A stretch of 64,000 nt of DNA, taken from NCBI GenBank assembly GCA_004376055.2, contig CP049016.1, positions 1 through 64,000 of the forward strand. Reading direction: 5' to 3'. Under the pieces are notes generated by a model that saw only the letters and a list, made by a program, of their open reading frames with translations, ran no database searches and was not told the DNA's origin. The stretch comes from Nitrospirales bacterium LBB_01 (GTDB lineage Bacteria; Nitrospirota; Thermodesulfovibrionia; Thermodesulfovibrionales; Magnetobacteriaceae). Positions 52,451-62,666 of the stretch are shown here, piece by piece. Both the position numbers and the translations under genes were made by a program. The first letter of the stretch is position 1. Each line of letters opens with the position of its first letter.

Positions 52451-54682
52451 ATGGCTGACAGCAAATTGGGCGTATATATATGTACCGGATGCGGTATCGG
52501 GGAAGCAATAAGTGTTGAGGAGCTTCAAAAGTCGGCAAGAAGTGCCGCAGCCTGCAAGACTCACTCCTTTTTATGCAGTGATGAGGGAGTGCAGATTATT
52601 AAAGACGACATAAACAATGACGGGATAAATAAAATTATAATAGCCGCCTGCTCACCCAGAGTAAACACGGATGCGTTTGACTTTGATCCGCTTCTGTACT
52701 TTACGGAAAGAGTGAACCTGAGAGAGCACGTGGTGTGGACACAGCCGGCAGGGGCTCCCGGAACCCAGCTTTTGGCTGTGGATAATCTCTGCATGGGAAT
52801 GGCAAAGGCCTCCAGGGCGGAACCACCGGTTCCTAAAACCACAGAGGTTCACAGGTCTTTACTGGTTATAGGCGGTGGCGTTACGGGTTTGACTGCTGCA
52901 ATAGAGGCTGCAAAGGCCGGATATGAGGCAGTTATTATTGAGGAAAGCGCCGAGCTTGGCGGCTTTGCCAAAAAGTCTTTTAAAGGATTTCCTGTGAAAG
53001 CGCCCTTTGATAAATTGCCGGAGTCCACTATCGGAGTCAAAATTAAGGCGGCAGAGACCGACCCCAAAATAAAAATACATCTGGGCACAAAGGTGACCTC
53101 TATTGAGGGCGAGCCTGGTATGTTTGATGTAACAGTGGATAAGAGCGGTCAGGAGAGTAAGTTTAGCGTTGGCGCAATTGTTCTTGCTACCGGCTGGAAA
53201 CCCTATGATGCCACACAGCTTGTTTCGTATGGTTATGGCCGCTATAAAAACGTTGTAACTAACGTTGAGATGGAAACTATCGCCTCTAAGGGCAAAGTAG
53301 GGCGCCCCTCAGACGGTAAAACGGCAAACAGTGTTCTGTTTGTACAGTGTGCCGGTCAAAGGGATGAAAACAATATTCCATACTGCTCATCTGTGTGCTG
53401 CAATGTGTCGCTTAAGCAGGCAAAGTATGTGCGGGAGTCTAATCCTGACTCAAGCGCCTATATAATCTACAAAGATATGCGCACGATGGGTCAGTATGAG
53501 GGTTTTTATAAGGCTGCACAGGATGATGCGGGAATATTCCTTGCTAAGGGCGAGGTTAAGGGACTTGAAGAGGCGGCAGATGGCAGCATTATGGTTGATG
53601 TGTATAATCAACTGCTTAACCGTGATATGAAAATAAAGGTGGATCTTGTTGTGCTTGCTACCGGTATGGTGTCTAATATGCTTCCAGCGGGTAGGGCGGT
53701 AAACAGTGTTACGCCGGAGTACATAGGTGATTTGGTAACGAAACAAACTCAAGATGGCACCATTACCGAGCTTATGCCTGTGCCGATTGTTCTGAATTTA
53801 AAGTACAGACAGGGTCCTGAACTGCCCCATCTGAAGTACGGTTTCCCTGATTCACATTTTATATGTTTCCCGTATGAAACGCAGCGAACCGGAATATACG
53901 CAGCAGGGGCTGTAAGGCATCCTATGGATGCGCAGCAGTCTAGCACGGATGCCGCAGGTGCGGCGCTTAAGGCCATTCAGTGTATAGAACTTACCGCTCA
54001 GGGCAAGGCAGTGCATCCACGTGCCGGGGATATGACGTTCCCTGAGTTTCGGCTTGAAAACTGTACGCAGTGCCGCAGATGTACGGTTGAGTGCCCGTTT
54101 GGTGTGTTGGATGAGGACGAAAAGGGAACTCCGAAGGAGCATCCTTATCGCTGCCGCAGATGTGGTACTTGTATGGGAGCGTGTCCGCAGAGGATTATTT
54201 CCTTTAAAAACTACAGCGTTGACATCGTATCCTCTATGATAAAAGCGGTTGAGGTGCCAACTGAGGGAGATGAGCCGTTTATAATAGCCTTCATCTGCGA
54301 AAACGATGCGTATCCGGCATTGGATATGGCAGGGTTAAACAGAGTGTCGCTTAATCCTAATTTCAGGTTTATACCTCTTAGATGTCTTGGCGGAACTAAC
54401 CTTGTGTGGATAGCGGATGCGCTTTCAAAGGGCATTGACGGTGTTATGCTTATTGGCTGTAAGTATGGGGATAACTACCAGTGTCACTTCATAAAGGGCT
54501 CCAAGGTGGCAAGTGAGAGGATGAGTAAAGTGCAGGAAACACTGGGCAGGTTGATGCTTGAGGCTGAGAGAGTGCAGCAGGTTCAGCTTTCAATTGATGA
54601 ATGGGACTTGTTACCGAAGTTGATGAATGAGTTTTCAGAGCTGTTGAAAGGCTTCGGCCCCAATCCATATAAAGGTTTTTAA
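52451..54682 (+). CDS. qmoB: QmoB, HdrA/MvhD-like subunit
   Basis: This 743-residue protein has an N-terminal part with IYICTGCGIGEAI and IIAACSPRVN, then FAD-binding HRSLLVIGGGVTGLTAAIEAAKAG. The HdrA-type CAGQRDENNIPYCSSVCCNVSLKQA follows, and two 4Fe-4S motifs near 540-580 (CTQCRRCTVECP and CRRCGTCMGACP). The C-terminal MvhD-like domain (about 610-725) has FICENDAYPALDMAG, RCLGGTNLVWIADAL and GVMLIGCKYGDNYQCHFIKGS. This matches the known QmoB layout, in which HdrA-like and MvhD-like modules move electrons toward APS reductase. The ribosome binding site is GAGGAGGTAAC. Confidence 0.94.
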   Translation: MADSKLGVYICTGCGIGEAISVEELQKSARSAAACKTHSFLCSDEGVQIIKDDINNDGINKIIIAACSPRVNTDAFDFDPLLYFTERVNLREHVVWTQPAGAPGTQLLAVDNLCMGMAKASRAEPPVPKTTEVHRSLLVIGGGVTGLTAAIEAAKAGYEAVIIEESAELGGFAKKSFKGFPVKAPFDKLPESTIGVKIKAAETDPKIKIHLGTKVTSIEGEPGMFDVTVDKSGQESKFSVGAIVLATGWKPYDATQLVSYGYGRYKNVVTNVEMETIASKGKVGRPSDGKTANSVLFVQCAGQRDENNIPYCSSVCCNVSLKQAKYVRESNPDSSAYIIYKDMRTMGQYEGFYKAAQDDAGIFLAKGEVKGLEEAADGSIMVDVYNQLLNRDMKIKVDLVVLATGMVSNMLPAGRAVNSVTPEYIGDLVTKQTQDGTITELMPVPIVLNLKYRQGPELPHLKYGFPDSHFICFPYETQRTGIYAAGAVRHPMDAQQSSTDAAGAALKAIQCIELTAQGKAVHPRAGDMTFPEFRLENCTQCRRCTVECPFGVLDEDEKGTPKEHPYRCRRCGTCMGACPQRIISFKNYSVDIVSSMIKAVEVPTEGDEPFIIAFICENDAYPALDMAGLNRVSLNPNFRFIPLRCLGGTNLVWIADALSKGIDGVMLIGCKYGDNYQCHFIKGSKVASERMSKVQETLGRLMLEAERVQQVQLSIDEWDLLPKLMNEFSELLKGFGPNPYKGF

Positions 54683-54708
54683 TAAAAAAAGTGGTGTGGA
54701 GGTAGAAT

Positions 54709-55878
54709 ATGGGTGATGGTACGGTAGTAACGCCTGATCTGGATTTTGTTAAGAGTTTAAGAAGCTCGGGTGCAGATTCGGTAAAGAAGTGTTACCAGTG
54801 TGCTACGTGTTCTGCGGTGTGCAGCTTAACGCCGCCGGATGATCCATTTCCCCGCAGGGAAATGTCAATGGCACAGTGGGGCCTTAAGGCGGATTTGGCA
54901 AGTGACCCCAATATCTGGTTATGCCACAACTGTAACGAGTGCACTAAGTACTGCCCGCGTGGTGCAAGACCCGGTGATGTCCTATCAGTTCTAAGAAAAC
55001 AGGCTATCACAGAAAACGCATTCCCCGGGTTTTTAGCAAAGATAATTTCAGAGCCTAAACTCCTTGTGTTCACGTTTCTGATACCGATAGTGCTTTTCGT
55101 TCTGGTTCTTAAGATGACAGGACACTTAAACATTCCGGATGGCCCTGTAGTGTATGATAAGTTTTTCCCAATCCACTACGTTGACCCGATATTTTTGACG
55201 TCAGCGTCCTTTGTGTTTATCTCTTTTGTGATAAGCATAAGCCGGTTTTGGAAAAATCTGAACTCAAATCCGTACAAACTCATGGCTAACGGCAACCTGC
55301 TAAAGAGCATTGTGGAGACGCTGAAAGAGTTTCTGCTTCACAAGAAATTTGACAAATGCAGCGTCAATAAGGACAGAACGTGGGCGCACAGGTTTGTGTT
55401 CTTTGGTTTTGTAGGGCTTTTTATAACTACCAACTGGGCGGTGTTTCACATTTACGTGCTTGGGTGGCATTCACCCTACAGGCTGGATGATCCTGCCATA
55501 TTGGCGCTTTTTGGCGGTTCTAAGGATTTGGTATTCCTTAGTTATATGGCGTTTAAGGGATTTGGCAATTTGAGCGCACTGGCCTTGTTTATTGGCGCTG
55601 TGATGATTTTTGCCAATAAAGCCAAAGACAAAGGATTTGTCACAAAGACCTCGTGTTTTGACGGCAGTTTCAACATAGTTGTGATGCTGCTCTTTATAAC
55701 GGGGATTCTTTCCGAGTTTCTCAGATGGGGTAATGTGGCAACGATAGCGTATCCGATGTACTTTGCACATTTAGTGCTTGTGTTTTACACGATAGCGTTT
55801 TTGCCGTTTACGAAGCTTGCACACATGGTCTATAGGACAACTGCTATTGTGTATGCAAAGATGGCAAATAAGGATTAG
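54709..55878 (+). CDS. qmoC: QmoC, iron-sulfur and heme b membrane subunit
   Basis: This 389-residue protein fuses an HdrC-like domain with two 4Fe-4S motifs (CYQCATCSAVC and CHNCNECTKYCP, residues 24-90) to a membrane domain with about six segments and conserved histidines expected to hold hemes b. These include GHLNIPDGPV, HRFVFFGFVGLFITTNWAVFHIYVLGWHSPY and YFAHLVLVFYTIAFLPFTKLAHMVYRT. It links the menaquinone pool to QmoAB. It is the last gene of the locus; the gap after it holds a MITE-like element. Confidence 0.95.
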   Translation: MGDGTVVTPDLDFVKSLRSSGADSVKKCYQCATCSAVCSLTPPDDPFPRREMSMAQWGLKADLASDPNIWLCHNCNECTKYCPRGARPGDVLSVLRKQAITENAFPGFLAKIISEPKLLVFTFLIPIVLFVLVLKMTGHLNIPDGPVVYDKFFPIHYVDPIFLTSASFVFISFVISISRFWKNLNSNPYKLMANGNLLKSIVETLKEFLLHKKFDKCSVNKDRTWAHRFVFFGFVGLFITTNWAVFHIYVLGWHSPYRLDDPAILALFGGSKDLVFLSYMAFKGFGNLSALALFIGAVMIFANKAKDKGFVTKTSCFDGSFNIVVMLLFITGILSEFLRWGNVATIAYPMYFAHLVLVFYTIAFLPFTKLAHMVYRTTAIVYAKMANKD

Positions 55879-55884
55879 GTAAAG

Positions 55885-56029
55885 ACAACTAATCTGTAGA
55901 GGATTTAAGTATATGTGGAAAGGACTGGATTCCCGCTCGGAGGCGGGAATGACAAAGTAGAGAGCATCCTTTCTTTGTCATTCCTGCGAAAGCAGGAATC
56001 CATTTTTTTAATAGTGAAGCTAACTACTC
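55885..56029. mobile_element. MITE-like element, copy C
   Basis: This 145-bp copy is flanked by a perfect 7-bp direct repeat GGTAAAG (55878-55884 and 56030-56036). The core is ACTGGATTCCCGC..GCGGGAATGACAAA and TTTGTCATTCCTGC..GCAGGAATCC, and the right end is AGCTAACTACTC. The left terminal region is shorter than in the 13.8-kb and 62.4-kb copies. Confidence 0.8.
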
Positions 56030-56086
56030 GGTAAAGTAGTGGAGTTTTTCTGTTATTTTACGATAAAAAGGATTTGGTAGAAAAAC

Positions 56087-56869
56087 ATGGATGATGTATT
56101 TAACAAACTTCGGAGTTATCCCGGGGAAAAGATAGAGCTTACCTACAAGGATAAGTTTAGTTTTAGGTGCTACAGTGGAATTGAGTGTTTTAATCAGTGC
56201 TGCAGAGGCGGATTGGAGATATTTCTAACGCCTTATGATGTGCTAAGGATGAAAAACGCAATAGGGATAACATCTACGGAATTTCTGGCTACTTACGCAA
56301 TTCATGTCATGCTTGAAAAGAGCAATATCCCGTTTCTAAAATTGCGAATGGATGAAAATAAGAATTGCTATTTTAACCGGCAAACGGGCTGTGCAATATA
56401 CTCTGACAGACCGCTTGTTTGCAGGTATTATCCGATAGGCTACGCTGTAATGAAGTCAAACCGTCCTCTTGAGGGAGATGATTTTTATTTTAAAATACAA
56501 GAGAGTTTCTGTAAGGGACATAAGGAGACGGCGCTATGGGACATAGAGACGTGGCGCACGGACCAGGAGATAAATATATATGAGGATGCCAACAAGGACT
56601 GGGTTGATCTGGTTTTAAACAAAAAGCTCTACGGAGCTACCGTTAAGCTCAATGATAAAACCACGGCTATGTATATGCTTGGGAGTTTTGATGTCGATGC
56701 TTTTAGGGAGTTTTTGCTAAATAGCACGTTTTTAAAGCGTTTTGATGTTGAAGAGGATGAGTTGGAATTAATTACAACCGATGAGTTGCAGCTTCTCAAA
56801 TTTGCCAATAAGTGGCTTAAATTTGCCCTGTTTAATGAGCCGACTATGTATCTGAAGGAGGCAAAATAA
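56087..56869 (+). CDS. YkgJ family cysteine-cluster protein
   Basis: This 260-residue protein carries the Cys-rich pattern of the family, thought to bind zinc or an Fe-S cluster: FRCYSGIECFNQCCRGGLEIFLTPYDVLRMK in the first 70 residues and NCYFNRQTGCAIYSDRPLVCRYYPIGY near 102-128. The later part is helical and not conserved. The role of this family is unknown. It is encoded alone between copy C of the repeat element and the convergent ispE gene, with 1 bp between the two stop codons. Confidence 0.88.
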   Translation: MDDVFNKLRSYPGEKIELTYKDKFSFRCYSGIECFNQCCRGGLEIFLTPYDVLRMKNAIGITSTEFLATYAIHVMLEKSNIPFLKLRMDENKNCYFNRQTGCAIYSDRPLVCRYYPIGYAVMKSNRPLEGDDFYFKIQESFCKGHKETALWDIETWRTDQEINIYEDANKDWVDLVLNKKLYGATVKLNDKTTAMYMLGSFDVDAFREFLLNSTFLKRFDVEEDELELITTDELQLLKFANKWLKFALFNEPTMYLKEAK

Positions 56870-56870
56870 A

Positions 56871-57824
56871 TTAACCACTCGTTGTTGTTAGAGTGTAAGC
56901 TGGCTTTATCCAGAAATCCGGATATTTTTTACTCAGAAACTCCTCAGCCTCATTTCTTTTATGTTCGCTGTCGAAAGCGCCAAAGACCGTGGAGCCGCTG
57001 CCGCTTAGGAGCGATACACGGGCGCCGGCGTTTTTTAATTGTCCTTTAATATCATCAATCCACAGGAAATCGCCGCTTATTGCATCTTCAATATCATTTC
57101 TCATTAATTTACCCATAGTTTCAAAATCAGATTTGCTTATGGCTTTAATGAATTGATTGACAAGTGCGGTAATATTTAAAAGTCTGTTTTCATCAATTAG
57201 TTTACTATCCAGCCTCTCATCAACCCTTCTGTATGCCCACGGAGTGGAAATAGAGACCGGTGGTTTCACAAGCAGCAACGGAACGGCTGCATTTGTAATC
57301 AGAGGACTCACAATCTCTCCTCTGCCTGTAACCATTGCAATCTCACCTTTGATAAAAAATGGCACATCTGAGCCCGCCTTAGCTGACAGATGTAGAAGCT
57401 CATCGCTCTTGAGACCAAGATTAAAAAGCCTGTTTAAACCAATAAAGGCTGAAGCACAATCTGAGCTTCCTCCGCCTAGCCCTGCCTCTGACGGTATTTC
57501 TTTTTTAAGTTCTATCGTGATTTCACCTGAGATTTTCTTGTCTGATTTGTAGGATGTTTGTAGATGTTCGGCTAAAATGTTCAAAGCTTTTGTTACGAGA
57601 TTATCTTTAGCGGGAATATTTAAACAGCTTTTTAGCACAAGAGGCGAAAACACTGTGGCGTTAGCAGTTGCTTGAAACTCCAGAGTGTCATAAACACTGA
57701 TGGCTTGAAACAATGAGGCAATATTGTGGTAGCCGTCATTGCGCACTCCAGTAACATACAAAAACCAGTTGATTTTTGCCGGCGCTAAGAGTTTGAATTT
57801 CTTTTCATTAAGGTTACTTTTCAT
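56871..57824 (-). CDS. ispE: 4-diphosphocytidyl-2-C-methyl-D-erythritol kinase
   Basis: IspE is the GHMP kinase of the MEP pathway for isoprenoid precursors. The 317-residue protein begins with KFKLLAPAKINWFLYVTGVRNDGYH (catalytic Lys and substrate-binding residues), then the ATP loop IPSEAGLGGGSSDCASAFIGLNRLF, GSDVPFFIKG with catalytic Asp, and ARVSLLSGSGSTVFGAF. It is slightly longer than most. Its gene faces against the RND operon on one side and converges with the YkgJ gene on the other. Confidence 0.96.
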   Translation of the reverse strand: MKSNLNEKKFKLLAPAKINWFLYVTGVRNDGYHNIASLFQAISVYDTLEFQATANATVFSPLVLKSCLNIPAKDNLVTKALNILAEHLQTSYKSDKKISGEITIELKKEIPSEAGLGGGSSDCASAFIGLNRLFNLGLKSDELLHLSAKAGSDVPFFIKGEIAMVTGRGEIVSPLITNAAVPLLLVKPPVSISTPWAYRRVDERLDSKLIDENRLLNITALVNQFIKAISKSDFETMGKLMRNDIEDAISGDFLWIDDIKGQLKNAGARVSLLSGSGSTVFGAFDSEHKRNEAEEFLSKKYPDFWIKPAYTLTTTSG

Positions 57825-57947
57825 TCAGCTATAGATTACCACACTACGATTGCTCGTTGTCCAGAAAAAAGTCATTCTTTTCTTTCCTGTATTACTAAAC
57901 CTTTATATATAATGATGTGTCTAAACTGTGAGACAAAAGTTTTGAGT

Positions 57948-57976
57948 TTGAAAAAAGAACACTAATAGAGTATAAT
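57948..57976 (+). promoter_or_regulatory. Sigma-70 promoter of the RND efflux operon
   Basis: TTGAAA, a 17-base spacer and a perfect TATAAT. A 9-codon frame (ATG 57984, MIKLRKYFG) in the leader ends across the TTG start of the adaptor gene and might couple translation. Confidence 0.75.
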
Positions 57977-58004
57977 GCTGTGATGATTAAATTAAGAAAA
58001 TACT

Positions 58005-59216
58005 TTGGCTAAAAATATAAATCAGAAAGTGACATATTCACGCTTAAGGGTGAAATGCTATATAACCTATGCGTTAGTGTTGCTTTTTTTAGTCTTATTA
58101 ACCGTCTATGTGTTTGGCGCTGATTCGGCTAAAGAGGATAAACCCTCCGGCGCTAAAACTTCAAAATTTCCAGTACAGATTCCGCCTGTTGAGGTGGCAG
58201 AGGTCAAAACCGGTGATATTGGAACGTACCTTAACGGTCTTGGCACTGTTATTCCTCTTAACACCGTAGCCATCAAAAGCCGTGTTGACGGCCAGCTTAT
58301 GAAAATACTGTTTGAAGAGGGGCAGTCAGTTAAGAAAGGTGACGTGTTAGCTCTCATTGACCCCAGACCATTTGAAATCCAGCTGACTCAGGCCGAGGGG
58401 CAGTTGGCTAAGGATATGGCACTGCTTAAAAATGCCCAGCTTGATGTGGAAAGATACCGGGTACTCTTTAAACAGGATTCCGTCTCAAAGCAGCAGCTTG
58501 ATACCCAAGAAGCACTGGTTAAACAGTATGAAGCCATTATCAAAGCCGATAAAGGACAGGTTGATAATGCAAAACTTCAGCTTGAGTACTCTAAGGTAAC
58601 CTCGCCAATAAACGGTAGAGTCGGATTGAGACAGGTTGATGCGGGAAACATTATTCACGCAAACGACGTAAACCCAATCGTTGTCGTCACTCAGTTAAAG
58701 CCTATTACTGTTGTGTTTCCTATTGCCGAGGACAACATTCCCCGTGCCCTTGAAAAGCTGCGAAAAGGCGCTCCCATAGTTGTTGAAGCTTACGACAGGC
58801 AGCAAAGCCGCAAACTTGCTACAGGAGTGCTTCTGACTATTGACAACCAAATAGACATCAACACCGGCACAGTGCGCTTTAAAGCAAAATTCCCAAATGA
58901 AAACAGCGAACTATTCCCCAATCAGTTTGTTAATGTAAAACTGCTTCTTGATCTTAAGCACAATGCCGTCCTTGTGCCCTCAGCTGCCATTCAGCGGACT
59001 CAAAAGGGTATGTTTGTTTATGTCGTAAAGACAATCGATAACACGACCTCTGTGCGATTTGTTAAAGCCGGTGAAACTCAGAATGACGTCACATCTATTG
59101 AAGAGGGACTGACCTCCGGTGAGTTGGTTGTTGTAAGCGGTGCTGACAGACTCACTGATGGCAGCAAGGTACAGATTAAATCCGCACAAGACAATACGAC
59201 ACGAAAGCATAAGTAA
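58005..59216 (+). CDS. mdtA: RND efflux periplasmic adaptor (MdtA-like)
   Basis: This membrane-fusion protein links an inner-membrane RND pump to an outer-membrane channel. The longest frame starts at TTG 58005 (403 residues). A membrane anchor lies at about 22-42. The lipoyl and hairpin domains show [57 protein letters not shown] and [25 protein letters not shown]. The beta-barrel end has [12 protein letters not shown]. The closest pattern is MdtA of the MdtABC system. The pump gene overlaps its last base. Confidence 0.92.
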   Translation: MAKNINQKVTYSRLRVKCYITYALVLLFLVLLTVYVFGADSAKEDKPSGAKTSKFPVQIPPVEVAEVKTGDIGTYLNGLGTVIPLNTVAIKSRVDGQLMKILFEEGQSVKKGDVLALIDPRPFEIQLTQAEGQLAKDMALLKNAQLDVERYRVLFKQDSVSKQQLDTQEALVKQYEAIIKADKGQVDNAKLQLEYSKVTSPINGRVGLRQVDAGNIIHANDVNPIVVVTQLKPITVVFPIAEDNIPRALEKLRKGAPIVVEAYDRQQSRKLATGVLLTIDNQIDINTGTVRFKAKFPNENSELFPNQFVNVKLLLDLKHNAVLVPSAAIQRTQKGMFVYVVKTIDNTTSVRFVKAGETQNDVTSIEEGLTSGELVVVSGADRLTDGSKVQIKSAQDNTTRKHK

Positions 59217-62200
59217 TGAATATTTCACGTCTTTTCATCATGAGACCTGTGGCTACCACGCTCATTATGATAGCCGTGTTATTGGCCGGTGCTGTTGCGT
59301 ATAGGCAATTACCGGTTTCGGCGCTTCCGCAGGTTGATTATCCCACAATTCAGGTTCGCACGTTTTACCCGGGCGCTAGCCCAGAGGTTGTAACCTCTTC
59401 AATTACCTCTCCGCTTGAGCGGCAATTTGGACAGATGCCGGGCCTTACTCAAATGACCTCGTCAAGCTCCGGCGGCAGCTCCGTTATAACCCTTCAATTT
59501 AGTCTGGATTTAAACCTTGACGTAGCCGAACAGCAGGTTCAGGCGGCAATTAATGCGGGCTTTAATTTTCTGCCCAAAGACCTCCCTAATCCGCCTGTGT
59601 ATAGCAAAGTAAATCCGGCTGACGCCCCCGTTGTGACCCTTGCGCTTACCTCGGACACTCTGTCACTGCCTCAGGTTGAGGATTTGGCTGAAACACGGTT
59701 TGTGCAGAAAATCTCACAACTTTCCGGCGTTGGTCTTGTCAGTATAAGTGGAGGACAAAAGCCCGCCGTCCGCATTCACTCTAATCCTACTGCGCTTGCA
59801 GCTTATGGCCTCACACTTGAGGATGTCAGAGCAGCCGTCGCCACCGCTAACGTAAATCAGGCAAAGGGGAGTTTTGACGGCCCTCGGCAAGCCTACGTTA
59901 TAGGAGCAAATGATCAGCTCTTTTCCGCTAAGGATTATAAATCACTTGTTGTTGCTTATAAAAATAGCGCACCCGTTTATCTCTCTGATGTTGCAGACAT
60001 TGTTGACGACGCCGAAAATATTAATCAGGCAGCCTGGATGAACACATCGCCGGCTGTAATTGTAAACATTCAAAGGCAGCCCGGAGCGAACGTCATAGAG
60101 GTTGTTGACCGCATAAAGAAGCTGATGCCGCAGCTAACTAGCTCACTGCCATCGTCCATTAAGGTATCTATACTAACCGATCGCACAATTACAATTCGCC
60201 AGTCCATTAAAGACGTTCAGTTTGAGCTTGTGCTTGCAATAATTTTGGTTGTGATGGTGATATTTGTTTTTCTGCGTAATTTGCCAGCTACTATCATTCC
60301 AGGAGTTGCTGTGCCGCTATCACTGGCTGGTGCGTTTGGCATCATGTATCTGATGGGTTTTAGCTTAAATAACCTTTCTCTGATGGCTCTGACTATTTCT
60401 ACCGGATTTGTCGTAGATGACGCAATCGTGATGATTGAAAACATCTCGCGGTATGTTGAGGAGGGTGAATCGCCCCTTGAAGCCGCCCTTAAAGGCTCCG
60501 AGCAAATCGGGTTTACTATTATTTCGCTTACAGTGTCGCTGGTAGCTGTGCTTATTCCGCTTCTTTTTATGGGTGATGTTGTAGGCCGCCTGTTTAGAGA
60601 ATTTGCCGTAACACTTGGTGTTACGATTGTTCTATCCGCTTTAGTCTCACTAACTCTCACTCCCATGATGTGTGCAAGAATTCTTAAGCATACCTCTCCA
60701 TCTGAACATGGGAAACTATATCTTGCCACTCAAAACATTTTTGACAGAATTATAGAAAGCTATGGCAGAACGCTTAAAGTGGTGCTAAAACACCAAAACC
60801 TTACAATTATTGTAGCTGTCTCAACGCTCCTTCTGACAGTGTTACTGTATATTGTAACTCCAAAGGGGTTTTTTCCGATTCAGGACACCGGCGTAATTCA
60901 GGGAATTTCACAAGCTCCGCAGTCCATATCGTTTACTGAAATGACAAAGCGGCAACAGGCGCTCTCTGAGATAATCACACATGACCCTGCGGTAGAAAGC
61001 TTGTCTTCATTTATTGGAGTTGACGGCACTAACACCACACTAAACAGCGGACGGATTCTTATTAATCTAAAACCGCTTGCACAAAGAAAAATAAGCGCTA
61101 TTGACATCATCCGCCGTCTTAAGCCTAAATTGGAAAGCGCCCAGGGAATAACCCTCTTTATGCAGCCGGTACAAGACCTAACGGTGGATTCCAAAATAAG
61201 CGCCACCCAGTTTCAATACACATTAGAAGACCCTAACATTGATGAGTTAAATTTGCTTGTCCCGTCTTTTGTTATAAACCTACAGAAACGCACAGAGTTA
61301 AAAGACGTCAGCAGTGACCAGCAAAATGACGGGCTGCGTCTGTTTCTTGATATAAACCGCGACAGCGCTTCACGCTATGGGATTACACCGCAGTTAATTG
61401 ATGACACTCTGTATGACGCTTTTGGACAGCGGCAGATATCTACGATTTTTACCGAGCTTAACCAATACCGCGTTGTGCTCTCAGTAAAGGATAACTACAG
61501 GGAAAACGTGCTTGGGCTAAACGATATATACATTCGCAGTTTAAGCGGAGGGCAGGTGCCGCTTAGCGCAATAGCCAAAATATCGGAAACTACAGGGCCT
61601 CTTGTCATTAACCGTCAGGGGCAGTTTCCATCGGCAACGGTATCGTTTAACCTGGGCCCCCGTAAGGCTCTGGGTGGTGCGGTTAAAGCCATTGAGGAAA
61701 CCGCCCGCAGTATGAACTTTCCGGCAAGCATTCGGGGTGCCTTCTACGGCACGGCTCAGGCTTTTAAAGCATCGCTTTCCAATGAGCCGCTGCTTATTTT
61801 GGCTGCTCTTATAACAGTTTATATTGTGCTTGGCGTACTGTATGAAAGCTATATACATCCGGTTACAATTCTATCCACACTGCCCTCGGCAGGTGTGGGA
61901 GCAGTGCTGTCGCTTTTGATGTTCAGGATGGACTTGGACGTGATAGCCGTTATTGGGATAATCCTGCTTATCGGCATTGTCAAGAAAAACGGCATTATGA
62001 TGGTGGATTTTGCTCTGGAGGGACAGAGGCATAGCGGTAAGAGCGCCGAGGATGCAATCTATGAGGCATGTCTATTAAGATTCCGTCCGATAATGATGAC
62101 AACAATGGCAGCGCTTCTGGGCGCTCTCCCTTTGGCTTTAGGCGGAAGCACAGGCTCAGAGCTAAGACGCCCCCTTGGTATAACAATTATAGGAGGACTT

Positions 62201-62296
62201 ATACTCAGCCAAATTTTGACTCTCTATACGACGCCGGTTATCTATCTTGCTTTTGACAGATTATCCAACAGGATGAGAGGGAAGAGGAACTCTTGA
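59216..62296 (+). CDS. mdtB: RND efflux pump (MdtB-like)
   Basis: This is a proton-driven inner-membrane exporter. At 1026 residues it has the full RND length with twelve membrane segments. It starts [25 protein letters not shown] and contains [39 protein letters not shown] and the proton-relay segment [23 protein letters not shown] with two Asp. The C-terminal half has [21 protein letters not shown] and [13 protein letters not shown]. It is followed, after a repeat-filled gap, by a second pump gene, as in the heteromeric MdtBC pumps. The substrates are unknown. Confidence 0.94.
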   Translation: MNISRLFIMRPVATTLIMIAVLLAGAVAYRQLPVSALPQVDYPTIQVRTFYPGASPEVVTSSITSPLERQFGQMPGLTQMTSSSSGGSSVITLQFSLDLNLDVAEQQVQAAINAGFNFLPKDLPNPPVYSKVNPADAPVVTLALTSDTLSLPQVEDLAETRFVQKISQLSGVGLVSISGGQKPAVRIHSNPTALAAYGLTLEDVRAAVATANVNQAKGSFDGPRQAYVIGANDQLFSAKDYKSLVVAYKNSAPVYLSDVADIVDDAENINQAAWMNTSPAVIVNIQRQPGANVIEVVDRIKKLMPQLTSSLPSSIKVSILTDRTITIRQSIKDVQFELVLAIILVVMVIFVFLRNLPATIIPGVAVPLSLAGAFGIMYLMGFSLNNLSLMALTISTGFVVDDAIVMIENISRYVEEGESPLEAALKGSEQIGFTIISLTVSLVAVLIPLLFMGDVVGRLFREFAVTLGVTIVLSALVSLTLTPMMCARILKHTSPSEHGKLYLATQNIFDRIIESYGRTLKVVLKHQNLTIIVAVSTLLLTVLLYIVTPKGFFPIQDTGVIQGISQAPQSISFTEMTKRQQALSEIITHDPAVESLSSFIGVDGTNTTLNSGRILINLKPLAQRKISAIDIIRRLKPKLESAQGITLFMQPVQDLTVDSKISATQFQYTLEDPNIDELNLLVPSFVINLQKRTELKDVSSDQQNDGLRLFLDINRDSASRYGITPQLIDDTLYDAFGQRQISTIFTELNQYRVVLSVKDNYRENVLGLNDIYIRSLSGGQVPLSAIAKISETTGPLVINRQGQFPSATVSFNLGPRKALGGAVKAIEETARSMNFPASIRGAFYGTAQAFKASLSNEPLLILAALITVYIVLGVLYESYIHPVTILSTLPSAGVGAVLSLLMFRMDLDVIAVIGIILLIGIVKKNGIMMVDFALEGQRHSGKSAEDAIYEACLLRFRPIMMTTMAALLGALPLALGGSTGSELRRPLGITIIGGLILSQILTLYTTPVIYLAFDRLSNRMRGKRNS

Positions 62297-62312
62297 TAAA
62301 GGAATGTTCTTT

Positions 62313-62400
62313 ATTTTGTCATTCCTGCGAAAGCAGGAATCCAGGTCCCTTAACAGAAATATTAAGAAGACTGGATTCCCGCTCGGGGGCGGGAATAACA
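62313..62400. repeat. Dispersed palindromic element, outward-facing copy
   Basis: Here the two hairpins occur in the reverse order: TTTGTCATTCCTGC..GCAGGAATCCAG first, then ACTGGATTCCCGC..GCGGGAATAACAAAG. This places an end of one copy next to a start of another. Confidence 0.75.
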
Positions 62401-62426
62401 AAGAATAAAGACTTTTTAAAACAATA

Positions 62427-62622
62427 GATGCTTATATACTTAACTCAGATACATGGTTTTATGTCAGCTAAGGATACCTTAAAAAGGACTGGATTCCCGC
62501 TCGGGGGCGGGAATGACAAAGGAGAGGATTTTCTTTTTCTTGTCATTCCTTTTCTTTTTCTTGTCATTCCTGCGGAGGCAGGAATCCAGTTTTTTCTTTG
62601 CGGAGCTAAGGGCATAAGCATT
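62427..62622. mobile_element. MITE-like element with terminal inverted repeats, copy B
   Basis: This 196-bp copy has the clearest ends: left ATGCTTATATACTTAACTC, right (opposite strand) ATGCTTATGCCCTTAGCTC, with the outer 8 bases identical. It is flanked by an 8-bp direct repeat AAACAATA (62419-62426 and 62623-62630). The inside shows both family hairpins. With the preceding copy it fills the 370-bp gap between the two pump genes. Confidence 0.85.
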
Positions 62623-62666
62623 AAACAATAAATACTGCGGAGTTTATCATAAACTAACAACACACT

